Positions 1 through 8,769 of a DNA stretch of 36,543 bases are shown here, piece after piece. Origin of the DNA: Bacteroidota bacterium. GTDB taxonomy: Bacteria > Bacteroidota > Bacteroidia > Bacteroidales > DYOH01. The DNA lies in NCBI GenBank assembly GCA_020048155.1, contig JAIFMY010000198.1, positions 16,998-53,540 on the forward strand. The letters are read 5' to 3'. The first letter of the stretch is position 1. Every line of letters begins with the position of its first letter. The notes beneath the pieces were generated by a model. The model saw only the letters and a program-made list of their open reading frames with translations. It had not been told where the DNA came from and did no database searches. The translations under genes were made by a program, and so were the position numbers.

Positions 1-1
1 A

Positions 2-169
2 ACAAATAATAAGGTATTGAGTTTCGACCAGGACGAATTAGCGGATAAAAATAAGAAGTGGATATTGTTTTTGTCAATAAAATATTACATCCTTCGCATA
101 TTTGATGAAAAATTCATGTGCTGTTTTGCTAAAAAAAAACTATTCATAATGCCACTGATTGGGGTTTGA
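2..169 (+). other. Open frame entering from the left edge; possible gene tail
   Basis: A reading frame is open from base 2 to a TGA at 167-169 (55 codons). The first part has plausible coding composition (acidic and lysine-rich), while the second half is rich in Ile, Phe, Cys and Lys and looks less protein-like. The stop overlaps the -35-type TTTG of the ftsE promoter. It could be the C-terminal end of an upstream gene or chance. I do not recognise the sequence, and nothing else is evident in the first 180 bases. Confidence 0.2.
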
Positions 170-196
170 ATATAAAGCTGGATTGATATACATTTG
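165..196 (+). promoter_or_regulatory. Bacteroidota-type promoter for ftsE
   Basis: TTTG at 165-168 is followed after 20 nt by TACATTTG at 189-196, matching the TTTG-N19/20-TAnnTTTG pattern of the primary sigma factor in this phylum. Transcription would start near 203. That is downstream of the in-frame GTG at 199, which leaves the ATG at 220 as the usable start. Confidence 0.6.
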
Positions 197-219
197 CGGT
201 GAATCTAAGTTTTTTGAAT

Positions 220-927
220 ATGACAAGTGAAAGCATCATTTCGTTGCAATCTGTATCTATAAGCCGAAAAGACCAGAAAGTGCTCACAAATCTGAATATT
301 GAGATTAAAAGAGGAGAGTTCGTGTTTTTTATAGGCAAAGTAGGTAGTGGCAAAACCAGCGTACTGAAGACTTTAAATGCTGAATTGCCATTGCAATCGG
401 GCAAAGCGATTGTAGCCGGATACGATTTGGCAACCATTGAGCCAAAACGGGTTCCATTTTTGCGACGTAAACTTGGGGTGGTATTTCAAGATTTTCAGTT
501 GCTTACGGATAGAAATGTATACGATAATCTGGCGTTTGTATTACATGCCACCGGTTGGAAATCGAAAAAGGATATTGATAACCGTATTGTTCAAGTGCTT
601 TCGCGTGTTGGATTAGCGGGTAAAATACGGAAAATGCCTCATGAACTATCTGGTGGTGAGCAACAACGGGTGGTAATAGCACGTGCGGTACTCAACGATC
701 CGGAGCTTATTCTGGCCGATGAACCTACAGGAAATCTTGATCCCGAAAATGCCAATGAAATCATGCAACTGTTTGAGGAACTGAATCGAAATGGGCGAAC
801 CGTAGTGATGATAACCCACAACTACTCTTTGGTAAGGCGATACGAAGCAAAGGTTTTTAAATTCGAAAACAATACTGTTGCAGAGCTTAATCAGCAGGAA
901 CCTGTTGATTTTACCGCTTTTGGCTGA
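220..927 (+). CDS. ftsE: FtsE-type ABC transporter ATP-binding protein
   Basis: This is a 235-residue ABC ATPase of the FtsE/LolD/MacB size class. FtsE normally pairs with the membrane protein FtsX to control septal peptidoglycan hydrolases during division. Visible motifs in order are the Walker A GKVGSGKT, the Q-loop FQDFQLL, the signature LSGGEQQRV, the Walker B LILADEP with its catalytic Glu, the D-loop GNLDP and the H-loop MITHN. The length is typical of FtsE. The ATG at 220 was chosen because the promoter at 165-196 places the transcript start after the alternative GTG at 199. No ftsX lies next to it: the next gene is convergent and metabolic. The FtsE name rests on overall resemblance, and LolD- or MacB-like ATPases share all these motifs. 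Confidence 0.85.
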   Translation: MTSESIISLQSVSISRKDQKVLTNLNIEIKRGEFVFFIGKVGSGKTSVLKTLNAELPLQSGKAIVAGYDLATIEPKRVPFLRRKLGVVFQDFQLLTDRNVYDNLAFVLHATGWKSKKDIDNRIVQVLSRVGLAGKIRKMPHELSGGEQQRVVIARAVLNDPELILADEPTGNLDPENANEIMQLFEELNRNGRTVVMITHNYSLVRRYEAKVFKFENNTVAELNQQEPVDFTAFG

Positions 928-952
928 TTTAAATATGGTTCTTGAATAAAAT

Positions 953-1006
953 AACGAACTGCATGTTTATTTCACAATTACGGTTTATTTATGTATGCAG
1001 TTCGTT
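953..1006 (-). terminator. 12-bp-arm inverted repeat between convergent genes
   Basis: AACGAACTGCAT at 953-964 and ATGCAGTTCGTT at 995-1006 are perfect inverse complements separated by 30 nt. Read on the minus strand, the stem is followed by ATTTTATTC, so it best serves the end of the acyl-CoA synthetase gene. It may also stop ftsE transcription. The long loop is unusual for a simple intrinsic terminator. Confidence 0.55.
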
Positions 1007-1017
1007 GTATTTATCAG

Positions 1018-2832
1018 TTAATTGCTACTTTTTAGTACCTGTCCAAGTTCGTTGGTATATCCATACAAACGGTCGAGTTTAATTTTGTATTTCTCTTTCA
1101 AGTGCTTGCGTTTTACTTTCAGGGTTGGGCTAAGGCAGCCATTGTCGGGTGTCCATTCTTCACAAACCAACAGGAATTTTTTAATGGTTTCCGTCTGACC
1201 CAATTTCTCATTTATATTATCTATTTCTTCTTGAAATCTGGCTAGCACCCTGGGGTCTTCGGTGAGCTCTATATTGTCGCGGTAGTGCACATGATGGTGA
1301 GCGCACCAGTCGTGCAGAAATTCAAAATTCGGGGAAAGGAGCGCTGCTGCATATTTTTCATTTTCGCCCACCACCATGCATTGTTCAATGAAAATGGATT
1401 CTTTCAGTTTGTTTTCAAGTGCCTGAGGAGCAATATATTTTCCACCCGAAAGTTTGAAAATTTCCTTTTTACGGTCTGTTATACGCAATATGTTTTTATC
1501 ATCCAGTTCGCCAATATCGCCGGTATGAAACCAACCTTCTGAGTCTATCGCTTCGGCTGTGCGGGTAGAATCCTGATAGTAGCCTTGCATTACATTGGGG
1601 CCTTTTACCAAAATTTCACCATCTGGCGCAATTTTCACTTGTACATTTTTAAGCACCGGGCCTACTGTTCCGAATTTTACAAATGGGTAAATATCCTGAT
1701 TTACAGATACTACAGGCGATGTCTCAGTGAGTCCGTATCCTTCCTGTACTTTAATATCGGCAGCCCAGAATGTACGAGCCAAACGAGGCTGAAGGGCTGC
1801 TCCTCCAACTATGATGAGTTTTACATTTCCACCAATGGCTGCTCTCCATTTAGAGTAAACCAGTTTGTTGGCTATTTTTAATTTAGCAGCATATATGGGG
1901 CCATTGGCATTGTTTAGCTCAAACTTCAAGGCTAAGTCTATGGCCCAATAAAATATTTTCTTTTTGATGCCTGAAAGTGATTTACCTTTGGTAAGTATCT
2001 TGTCGTAGACTTTTTCCAACAACCGCGGGACAGTCACAAATACATCTGGATGCACTTCGTTGAGGTTTTCTACTATTGTTTCGCTGCTTTCGGCGTAGTA
2101 TATGCTCACGCCATTGTACAAATACAAATAGTTTACCATGCGCTCTAATACATGGCACAAAGGAAGAAAACTCAGTGCTTTTCCTTGGCTGCCAAACTTG
2201 AGAAGGGTATAGGTATCGAGCACATTGCTTATAAAATTGTTGTGTGAAAGCATCACGCCTTTAGGCTCGCCTGTAGTACCGGAAGTGTATATGATGGTCA
2301 TTAGCCGATTAGTATCTATGCTCTTTTTTAATTCATTCAATTGTTGTTTGTATTTTTCAGAGTTCGCCTTACCACTTTCGGTTATTTCGGACCAGTGCTT
2401 AGCATTATCTATACGATTGAATGTAAGTATATCGCAAGTGTGAGGCAATTGGGCGATTATGGGTAAAATTTTAGCGTACAATTGGGCATCTGAAACTACA
2501 ATTATCTTTATTTCAGAATGTTTGAGTATGTACATATAATCGGAAGCACTGATGGTAGGGTAAATGGGGACATGTACAGCACCTATTTGAGCTATGCCCA
2601 TATCCATGAAATTCCATTCAGGCCGATTGTTTGAAACGGTCGCAATTTTATCGCCAGGCTTTATGTTCAAAGACAAAAGGCCCAGGCTTACAAATTCTGC
2701 TTGTTCTCTGAATTGCTCTAAATTGAATTTCTCCCAGTTTTGTTTTCTTTTAACCGCAAGTACATCTGGTTTGTTTCCATATAATTCCTCATAGCGGTCG
2801 AGGATATCGAAGGTACGGGTAACGTTGGTCAT
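1018..2832 (-). CDS. Long-chain fatty acid--CoA ligase (AMP-binding)
   Basis: This 604-residue ANL-superfamily enzyme activates long-chain fatty acids to acyl-CoA through an acyl-adenylate, at the inner face of the membrane. The P-loop-like adenylate motif TSGTTGEPKGVMLSH is near residue 185. The A5-type motif GYGLTETSP and the GWFHTGDIG motif are followed by ITDRKKEIFKLSGGKYI, the hinge and phosphopantetheine/CoA-side region. Length and motif order fit the FadD15/COG1022 group common in Bacteroidota. It lies 53 nt downstream of the GNAT/aminopeptidase gene on the same strand and could share its transcript. A hairpin follows the stop. Substrate chain length cannot be read from sequence. Confidence 0.9.
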   Translation of the reverse strand: MTNVTRTFDILDRYEELYGNKPDVLAVKRKQNWEKFNLEQFREQAEFVSLGLLSLNIKPGDKIATVSNNRPEWNFMDMGIAQIGAVHVPIYPTISASDYMYILKHSEIKIIVVSDAQLYAKILPIIAQLPHTCDILTFNRIDNAKHWSEITESGKANSEKYKQQLNELKKSIDTNRLMTIIYTSGTTGEPKGVMLSHNNFISNVLDTYTLLKFGSQGKALSFLPLCHVLERMVNYLYLYNGVSIYYAESSETIVENLNEVHPDVFVTVPRLLEKVYDKILTKGKSLSGIKKKIFYWAIDLALKFELNNANGPIYAAKLKIANKLVYSKWRAAIGGNVKLIIVGGAALQPRLARTFWAADIKVQEGYGLTETSPVVSVNQDIYPFVKFGTVGPVLKNVQVKIAPDGEILVKGPNVMQGYYQDSTRTAEAIDSEGWFHTGDIGELDDKNILRITDRKKEIFKLSGGKYIAPQALENKLKESIFIEQCMVVGENEKYAAALLSPNFEFLHDWCAHHHVHYRDNIELTEDPRVLARFQEEIDNINEKLGQTETIKKFLLVCEEWTPDNGCLSPTLKVKRKHLKEKYKIKLDRLYGYTNELGQVLKSSN

Positions 2833-2885
2833 AGAATGTGTGGTTGTAATTGTTGTTATACTAGGTTTTTATAAATCGACTAGAA

Positions 2886-5219
2886 TTAAATAGAAGCAGT
2901 TTTATTGGCAAGCCATTTATTTTCAGATTCAGATAGCAGTGGTGCAAGAGCCTCATATACTTTCGACTGATAAGTATTTAGCCATTCTATTTCCTGTGGA
3001 AGAAGTAAATTTTTGTCCAAGTATTCAGTTTCAATGTATGCCAATGTAAGTGGTTCGAAGCACAAAAAAATTTCGTGAATTTGTGATTGTTGCACTACAT
3101 AAAGATTTTCAATACGTAAGCCGTATTTTCCTGTCAGATAGTAGCCGGGCTCTATGCTTAGCACCATTCCGGGCATAAGTGCCACATTGGTTTCGGCGGC
3201 CTGTTGTCTGATAGCCTGTGGACCTTCGTGCACATTCAGAAAGAATCCTACGCCGTGTCCGGTGCCATGCCCGTAGTCTTTGCCATACTTCCACAATGCA
3301 AGCCTGGCAAGCACATCTAGTTGGTATCCATAGGTGCCACGTGGGAATACGGCTGAGGCAAGTTGTATATGCCCTTTAAGTACCAGGGTATAGTTTGAAC
3401 ATATTTCTTTTTCTACATTTCCCCTGAAAAACATACGGGTGATGTCAGTGGTTCCGTCGAGGTACTGCGCGCCTGAATCGAGCAGGTATACACCATGGTC
3501 TTCGAAGTGTGCAGAATTCTGTGCGTCTGGCGCATAGTGCACTATGGCAGCATTCCCACCAAAGGAAGAGATGGTCTGAAAACTTTCAGATACAAACATT
3601 GTTTGTTTGCTTCTGAATTCTCGCAGTACTGTGGCAGCCTGGTGTTCATTGAGTTGTGTATTCCAATTTTGCTCCAGCCATATTGCAAATTGCGTGAGTG
3701 CTGCACCATCTTTGAGCATAGCATGGTGGTAATTGCGAATTTCTGTCTGGTTTTTTAGTGCTTTGGACATTCCTACTGGGCTGGTAACGTTTTTCCAAGC
3801 TATTTCGGGCGTAGAAGCATAGATGTATTGGTTTAGTTTGCCAAAATCTGAACTCAGATTCATATTTCGGGCGTATTGTGAAATATAGGATATTAACTCG
3901 GGGTATGGTTTTATTTCTACATTGCTATCAATTAGTAGTTTTTGTGAATCTGTATTTAGTTTCTGAGCATTTACAAACAAAATAATCTTTTGTGTAGTTA
4001 CAAGCACAAATGCCATGAATACCGGATTGTATGCTATGTCATTTCCTCTGAGATTGAGCAAATACGCAATCTCGTCGAGCGCACAAACGAGCAATCCATC
4101 GGTTTGGTAGTTTTTTAACCACTTACTTACTTCGTCCAGTTTCGCAATGGTAGATTTTCCGGTAAAGATTTCCTTATGCACAAAAACTTCATTTTCGGGC
4201 TCATCGGGACGATTGAGCCAAAAAGTTTCAGGCAACAGAAAATGTGTTATCATGTGGATGTCTTTGGTGCTTAGTATTTTTTCCCAAGCGTTGTATTGAG
4301 CATGCATGAGCACTCTGCCATCTAAGCCAATGTTACTGCCTTCTTGCAGGTTTGTACACATCCATTGCAGAAACTCAGGGGTATGCGGTATATTTAGTTT
4401 CATGAGTTGAATGGAGCTTCCGGCCAATTCAGTTTCGGCCTGAATAAAATACCTGCTATCTGTCCACAAGCCTGCAAAATCTTCAGTTATGAGCAACGTT
4501 CCGGCTGAGCCTGTGAAACCAGAAAGCCACTTGCGCACCGACCAAAATTCGGGCAAGTATTCGGAGTTGTGCGGATCGGAACTCAAAAATAGCATGGCCT
4601 GAAGATGCTGGTGCCGCATGAATTTACGCACACGCTCAATATGCCAGTCACGGCTTTTATTTTTAAGGTATTCATTTAGAAAATCTTTCGGATAGTATGC
4701 ATGATCTATATATTCTGCACCTTGCTCAAATCCGGCCTTTTTATATACATGTACAGCTGCCGGGTGGTCGAACTCGCAAGTGTGCAGAAAAATGTCAGCT
4801 GTGTGCAGACTCAATATATGTGCTATAGACAATTGGAGTGCGTATACTCCCACGCCTTTGCCCTGGAATGCTTGAGTAAGCCCAAAATAATTGAGATGCA
4901 ATAGTTTAGGTGAATGAATAAAGAATTCAGCCATTCCGGCAAATTCACCATCGGCGCTCACAATCCAGAATATATATATCTTTTCGGAGTTGAGTATTGC
5001 ATGCAGTTCGGTTTTTGAGCTCAGTATTCTGCCAGTCCATCCGTATGGTGCACCTACTTCGGTATATCTTTTCAGATAAAAATCAACATCTGGTTTGTTG
5101 GCCAACTCTGTTTTGAAAGGAGGATCGGTTTTGGGGATTAACGCAAAATTGTCTGCCTTTAAAAGCAGATTAGTGGTAAGAACCTGAATTTGTATATAAT
5201 CGGAGGCAGCCATAAACAT
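2886..5219 (-). CDS. GNAT acetyltransferase fused to Xaa-Pro aminopeptidase (M24B)
   Basis: One uninterrupted 777-residue frame carries two enzymes. Residues about 10-180 form a GNAT acetyltransferase: the acetyl-CoA loop is QGKGVG (119-124), preceded by a beta-4-like LNYFGL, and the motif-B stretch AAVHVYKKAGF is at 154-164. Residues about 193-777 are a three-domain aminopeptidase P of the eukaryotic APP1 type, which removes N-terminal residues preceding proline. It begins with the typical SSDPHNSEY and SGFTGSAGT signatures (213-241). All five metal ligands are present: D581, D592, H655, E690 and E704. Stand-alone homologues are about 590-600 aa, so the GNAT part is an addition, not a replacement. 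The start is the ATG at 5219; an ATG two codons later is equally possible. There is no signal peptide, so the protein should be cytoplasmic. The acetylated substrate is unknown. Confidence 0.88.
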   Translation of the reverse strand: MFMAASDYIQIQVLTTNLLLKADNFALIPKTDPPFKTELANKPDVDFYLKRYTEVGAPYGWTGRILSSKTELHAILNSEKIYIFWIVSADGEFAGMAEFFIHSPKLLHLNYFGLTQAFQGKGVGVYALQLSIAHILSLHTADIFLHTCEFDHPAAVHVYKKAGFEQGAEYIDHAYYPKDFLNEYLKNKSRDWHIERVRKFMRHQHLQAMLFLSSDPHNSEYLPEFWSVRKWLSGFTGSAGTLLITEDFAGLWTDSRYFIQAETELAGSSIQLMKLNIPHTPEFLQWMCTNLQEGSNIGLDGRVLMHAQYNAWEKILSTKDIHMITHFLLPETFWLNRPDEPENEVFVHKEIFTGKSTIAKLDEVSKWLKNYQTDGLLVCALDEIAYLLNLRGNDIAYNPVFMAFVLVTTQKIILFVNAQKLNTDSQKLLIDSNVEIKPYPELISYISQYARNMNLSSDFGKLNQYIYASTPEIAWKNVTSPVGMSKALKNQTEIRNYHHAMLKDGAALTQFAIWLEQNWNTQLNEHQAATVLREFRSKQTMFVSESFQTISSFGGNAAIVHYAPDAQNSAHFEDHGVYLLDSGAQYLDGTTDITRMFFRGNVEKEICSNYTLVLKGHIQLASAVFPRGTYGYQLDVLARLALWKYGKDYGHGTGHGVGFFLNVHEGPQAIRQQAAETNVALMPGMVLSIEPGYYLTGKYGLRIENLYVVQQSQIHEIFLCFEPLTLAYIETEYLDKNLLLPQEIEWLNTYQSKVYEALAPLLSESENKWLANKTASI

Positions 5220-5302
5220 TTTAATATGATTGTTCTGCCTAATATAATATATTTTTTAAGTGTATAAAAAAAATAGTTTAAAACTTGGGTGCTAGAAATA
5301 AA

Positions 5303-5331
5303 AAAACTTCGGTGTTTGACCCCGAAGTTTT
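5303..5331 (-). terminator. Intrinsic terminator of the M23-to-zinc-ribbon unit
   Basis: Perfect 10-bp arms AAAACTTCGG (5303-5312) and CCGAAGTTTT (5322-5331) enclose a 9-nt loop. On the minus strand the stem runs into a T-rich tail (TTTTTTTATTTC). It lies 43 nt past the stop of the zinc-ribbon gene. Confidence 0.8.
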
Positions 5332-5373
5332 AGGTATGACAAAAGCAAAGAGATAGTTGCAAAATGATATATC

Positions 5374-6138
5374 CTATTCTCTGCCTATTTTTTGATCTAC
5401 GAGTATGCGTCCGCAATATTCACAAACGATGATTTTTTTTCTGGAAGCAATTTCGAGCTGGCGTTGTGGCGGAATGCGGTTGTGGCAACCACCGCAGGCT
5501 TCGCGCTCAATAGATACTACGGCCAGACCGTTGCGTATATTGGTGCGGATGCGTACGTATGCTTGTTGCAATCTGGGCTCGAGTAGCTGAAGCAGATTGT
5601 CTGATTTTTGTTTCAGATCCGACTCATCCTTCTGGGTTTCCTGAATGATGTTTTCAAGCTCAGTTCTTTTGATTATCAGTTCGCTTTTCTTTTCTTCAAT
5701 CAGTTTGGTAGACTGTTCTATGGTAAGGCGTTTTTCTTCCATAGCTTGATTGAACTGATTTATTTTCTTCTCAGATAATTCAATTTCAAGTTTCTGATAC
5801 TCAATTTCTTTGGTGATTGAGTCATATTCCCTATTGTTTTTGATATTGTCGAGTTTGCCACTAAACTGGCCTATACGTTCTTTTGCAAGTGTAATATTGC
5901 TTTGGTGCCCATGAATTTCTTTTTTCATGGTTGCAATTTCTTCTTCCAACTTGTGCATGCGGGTTTGAAGCCCGGCAAGCTCATCTTCCAGGTCAATTAC
6001 AAGAAGGGGCATATCGCCTTTGAGCGATTCTATTTCGTCCATTTTAGAGTCCACTCTTTGCAATTCGAAAAGAATGCGGAGTTTTTCTTCAATTTTTTTT
6101 TCTGCAATTTCTGAATCACGCTGATTTTTTTCTGACAT
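5374..6138 (-). CDS. Coiled-coil protein with C-terminal C4 zinc ribbon (COG1579-like)
   Basis: This 254-residue protein is almost entirely charged heptad-like helix from about residue 10 to 200 and so is predicted to be a long coiled-coil hairpin. It ends in a zinc ribbon with two CxxC pairs (ACGGCHNR and CEYCGRIL) about 22 residues apart. This is the COG1579/DUF164 architecture, which in several bacteria is found beside Nif3-like proteins as here. A nucleic-acid-associated role is usually assumed for the family but is not proven. The ATG at 6138 is separated by a single base from the nif3 stop, which implies translational coupling. The gene is the last of its unit and is followed by a clear hairpin terminator. 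Confidence 0.85.
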   Translation of the reverse strand: MSEKNQRDSEIAEKKIEEKLRILFELQRVDSKMDEIESLKGDMPLLVIDLEDELAGLQTRMHKLEEEIATMKKEIHGHQSNITLAKERIGQFSGKLDNIKNNREYDSITKEIEYQKLEIELSEKKINQFNQAMEEKRLTIEQSTKLIEEKKSELIIKRTELENIIQETQKDESDLKQKSDNLLQLLEPRLQQAYVRIRTNIRNGLAVVSIEREACGGCHNRIPPQRQLEIASRKKIIVCEYCGRILVDQKIGRE

Positions 6139-6139
6139 A

Positions 6140-7237
6140 TCAGAGATACTTTATCGGGTTTGTATTATGTTCGGTAATATGAACGGCAAAATTAGGGAAA
6201 TTTTCTTGAATTATGGCAAGAAAAATTTGAGTAGTAAACTGTTCAGTTTCAAAATGTCCGGGATCTGCGATAATAATCTGATTATCAGCATCGAAAAATT
6301 GATGATATTTAAAATCGCCGGATATATAGATTTGAGCGTTCGCTCTTATGGCAATGTGTAGTAGGCTGCTTCCAGAGCCACCACAGAGTGCTACTTTTTG
6401 TATTTTTTTTCCTAATGGGGCAGTGTGTCTGAGTGCACCGGTTTTGAAAATGCTTTTTATGTGATGGAGAAACTCTATTTCGTCCTGTGGTTCAGGTAAT
6501 TCACCTATCACCCCCATTCCGGTATTATTGCTTTGGTTGAGCATCGGGTATATGTCATAGGCCACCTCTTCGTATGGATGTGCTTTTATAAGAGCATTTA
6601 CTACTGATTTTTGAAGGTTGGCTGGTAGTACTGTTTCGAGCCGGGTTTCGGGCTCATGCTGCAATTTGTTTTGCTCTCCCACAAATGGATTTGCTCCTTG
6701 CAAGGGGCGGAAATTTCCGGTGCCAGCTACTGAAAAGCTACAACTATCATAATTCCCGATGTGACCTGCGCCGGCATCAAAAATAGCTCTCTGTACTTTT
6801 TCGATGTGCATGTTTGGCACATAAGTTACCAGTTTCACGAGGTTAGCTGAGGCAGTTTGCAAAAATTTCTGATTCTTGAGTCCGAGCAAGTTGGCTATGT
6901 GGGTGTTTACCCCACCTTCAACGGCATCGAGGTTGGTGTGTGCGGTGTATATGGCTATATCGTGCTTAATGGCCTTAAGTAGCGTTCTTTCGATGTAAGT
7001 TTTTGGTGTAAATTTTTTGAGAGCAGCGAAAACGAGCGGGTGGTGCGAAATGATAAGATTGGCACCAGTTTCAATGGCTTCGTTTACAATGCTTTCGGTA
7101 ATGTCAATACACAGAAGTGCCGCTGAAATTTCCATTTCAGGAGTACCTGTGAGCAGCCCGGCATTGTCATACGATTCCTGCAAATGCGTAGGGGCTAGTT
7201 TCTCTATGGCTTGTATGATTTGCTTCAGAAGGGGCAT
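6140..7237 (-). CDS. Nif3-like dinuclear metal-centre protein (YqfO type)
   Basis: At 365 residues this is the long YqfO-like form, in which the Nif3 barrel is split by an inserted CutA-like domain in the middle (about 130-235). Metal-site signatures of the family are visible. They are the N-terminal ESYDNAGLLTG and the pair of His in IISHHPLVF, then TAHTNLD followed by GGVN, and near the C-terminus ISGDFKYHQFFDA, whose His is a ligand. Homologues form hexameric toroids with two metal ions per subunit, but their reaction is unsettled (a GTP cyclohydrolase-like fold is claimed). It sits 6 nt after the MerR-like gene and 1 nt before the zinc-ribbon gene. Confidence 0.9.
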   Translation of the reverse strand: MPLLKQIIQAIEKLAPTHLQESYDNAGLLTGTPEMEISAALLCIDITESIVNEAIETGANLIISHHPLVFAALKKFTPKTYIERTLLKAIKHDIAIYTAHTNLDAVEGGVNTHIANLLGLKNQKFLQTASANLVKLVTYVPNMHIEKVQRAIFDAGAGHIGNYDSCSFSVAGTGNFRPLQGANPFVGEQNKLQHEPETRLETVLPANLQKSVVNALIKAHPYEEVAYDIYPMLNQSNNTGMGVIGELPEPQDEIEFLHHIKSIFKTGALRHTAPLGKKIQKVALCGGSGSSLLHIAIRANAQIYISGDFKYHQFFDADNQIIIADPGHFETEQFTTQIFLAIIQENFPNFAVHITEHNTNPIKYL

Positions 7238-7243
7238 GGCAAA

Positions 7244-7588
7244 TTATAATTCCGACTTTATTTCAAGAAGTTGGTCGCGAATAGATTTCAGGGTTTTTAC
7301 CAATTCGAAATTTTCGCCTACTTCAGTTTTGTTTTCTTTGAGTTTCTTTTTGGCACCGAGTAGTGTCATACCCCGTTCTTTTACCAAATGATAAATGAGC
7401 CTGATGTTGTCAATATCTTGTTTGGTATAGAATCTGTTTCCTTTTCTGTTTTTGCGGGGTTTGATGATGGAAAATTCTTTTTCCCAATACCTAAGCAACG
7501 AAGCATTAACTCCAAACATTTCGCCAACTTCGCCAATGCTGTAAAATAATTTTTCGGCAGGTGCCTGATTTTGTTCTGATTCGGCCAT
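7244..7588 (-). CDS. MerR-family transcriptional regulator
   Basis: This 114-residue protein has an N-terminal MerR winged helix: FYSIGEVGEMFGVNASLLRYWEKE (about 15-38) is the helix-turn-helix. It continues with the wing containing GNRFYTKQDID and then LIYHLVKERGMTLLGAKKKL. The remainder is a short dimerisation helix with no Cys or His cluster, so neither a metal- nor a redox-sensing domain is evident. Such minimal MerR proteins are widespread and conserved in Bacteroidota, commonly beside an M23 peptidase as here. It lies 21 nt after the M23 gene and 6 nt before nif3, so it is probably co-transcribed. Its target is unknown. Confidence 0.88.
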   Translation of the reverse strand: MAESEQNQAPAEKLFYSIGEVGEMFGVNASLLRYWEKEFSIIKPRKNRKGNRFYTKQDIDNIRLIYHLVKERGMTLLGAKKKLKENKTEVGENFELVKTLKSIRDQLLEIKSEL

Positions 7589-7609
7589 TTGATAATTTGT
7601 GTTTATACG

Positions 7610-8584
7610 TTAGTCGAGGGTAAGTCCACCTCTGGCAGCCATTTCTTCTAGCTCTGCAAACATTTCGGGGGTAAGGTCCAGAAAGAAATAAGTAACCGGA
7701 TTTATGTGTTTACCATCTTTTAATATTTCGTAATGAATATGCGGAGCTGTAGATTTGCCCGTATTGCCAACAAGCCCAATCTTGTCGTATCTTTTCAGGC
7801 GCTGCCCGGTGCGCACGCTTATTTCGCTCAGGTGCGCATATACAGTGGTGTATCCGCTTCGATGGGTTACAGTTACCATCATGCCGTGTATACGTGCTTT
7901 ATAGTCTACTGCAGAAACTACACCATCTGCTGTAGCTATTACCAGCGTACCTTCTGGCGCACCAAAGTCAACTCCGTTGTGCACGGTTGGAGTTTTGTAT
8001 ACCGGGTCCAATTTATCACCGAAACCATAAATCATGTATTTCAATTCTTTATTTTGAATAGGCATGATGGCGGGTATATCCCGCAAGTAGTCGAGGTTTT
8101 GTTCGATAAGGCTAAAAAACTGCTGATATTCTACATCCTTATTATATATTTTGGCCTTTAGCGAATCTATCTTTACTTGATTCTGTGTAATAAGCTCAAG
8201 TTTGTCGCTTGCACTCAGATTGGCATACTTTTCCATATTGGTGATAGAACTCATACGTTCACTCAGAGGTATGGGCTCAACTTCAAAAAGGGTGCGGTAT
8301 ATATTTTGGTCTCTTCTTTCCAGATCTTCCAATACAAAAAGGCTTTTTTCAAATTTTTGGTTTATGGAATCCAGTTCTTTCACCATTTTGTTATTCTCTC
8401 TTTTCAGCCTGCTTTCTTGTGGGGAATCGAAAAAGTTGGTATAAGCTATGAACATAAGTATGCCTATCACTATAGCTGCTAAGAGCTGAGGAAGCACCAT
8501 ACGCACAAATTTCTGTACCATAGTGTACTGAACTTCCTTGTAGTGAAGGCTCTCAGGATCAAATCTGTATTTAGTTCTGGGCAT
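7610..8584 (-). CDS. M23-family metallopeptidase, membrane-anchored
   Basis: The protein (324 residues from the chosen start) begins MPRTKYRFDPESLHY, the usual opening of this Bacteroidota family. It has one transmembrane helix at about 32-50 and a coiled coil at about 60-165. The C-terminal LytM/M23 domain carries the zinc-site motifs HNGVDFGAP (HxxxD) and APHIHYEI (HxH). It therefore probably cleaves, or helps cleave, cross-linked peptidoglycan in the periplasm. An upstream ATG at 8623 would add 13 residues, but the added segment is not family-like and the TPRTK-type opening favours 8584. It is the first gene of the four-gene unit and is divergent from the gene at 8770. Confidence 0.88.
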   Translation of the reverse strand: MPRTKYRFDPESLHYKEVQYTMVQKFVRMVLPQLLAAIVIGILMFIAYTNFFDSPQESRLKRENNKMVKELDSINQKFEKSLFVLEDLERRDQNIYRTLFEVEPIPLSERMSSITNMEKYANLSASDKLELITQNQVKIDSLKAKIYNKDVEYQQFFSLIEQNLDYLRDIPAIMPIQNKELKYMIYGFGDKLDPVYKTPTVHNGVDFGAPEGTLVIATADGVVSAVDYKARIHGMMVTVTHRSGYTTVYAHLSEISVRTGQRLKRYDKIGLVGNTGKSTAPHIHYEILKDGKHINPVTYFFLDLTPEMFAELEEMAARGGLTLD

Positions 8585-8769
8585 AGTTTGTTTTATATGC
8601 AACTCAAGATAGCAAATATGCAAAATATGAAGATGATATAAAAAAATAAAAACGAAAATTTGAAACTTTAATATACTTCACTTAAAAATGGTTAATTTTA
8701 CAAGCACCAAACGCAACTTTTTTTAACGAAAGTTAATCTTAACACACAAAAACCAATTTAAAACAAATT

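Noticed and set aside
144-437. Minus-strand frame of 97 codons over the ftsE start
   Set aside because: It lies antisense to the conserved ABC Walker A region and to a plausible promoter, and its translation has no protein-like pattern.
4600-4700. Frameshift or two separate genes at the GNAT/aminopeptidase junction
   Set aside because: The frame is continuous through residues 180-193, both domains are in the same phase, and no stop or alternative start with upstream signals was seen.
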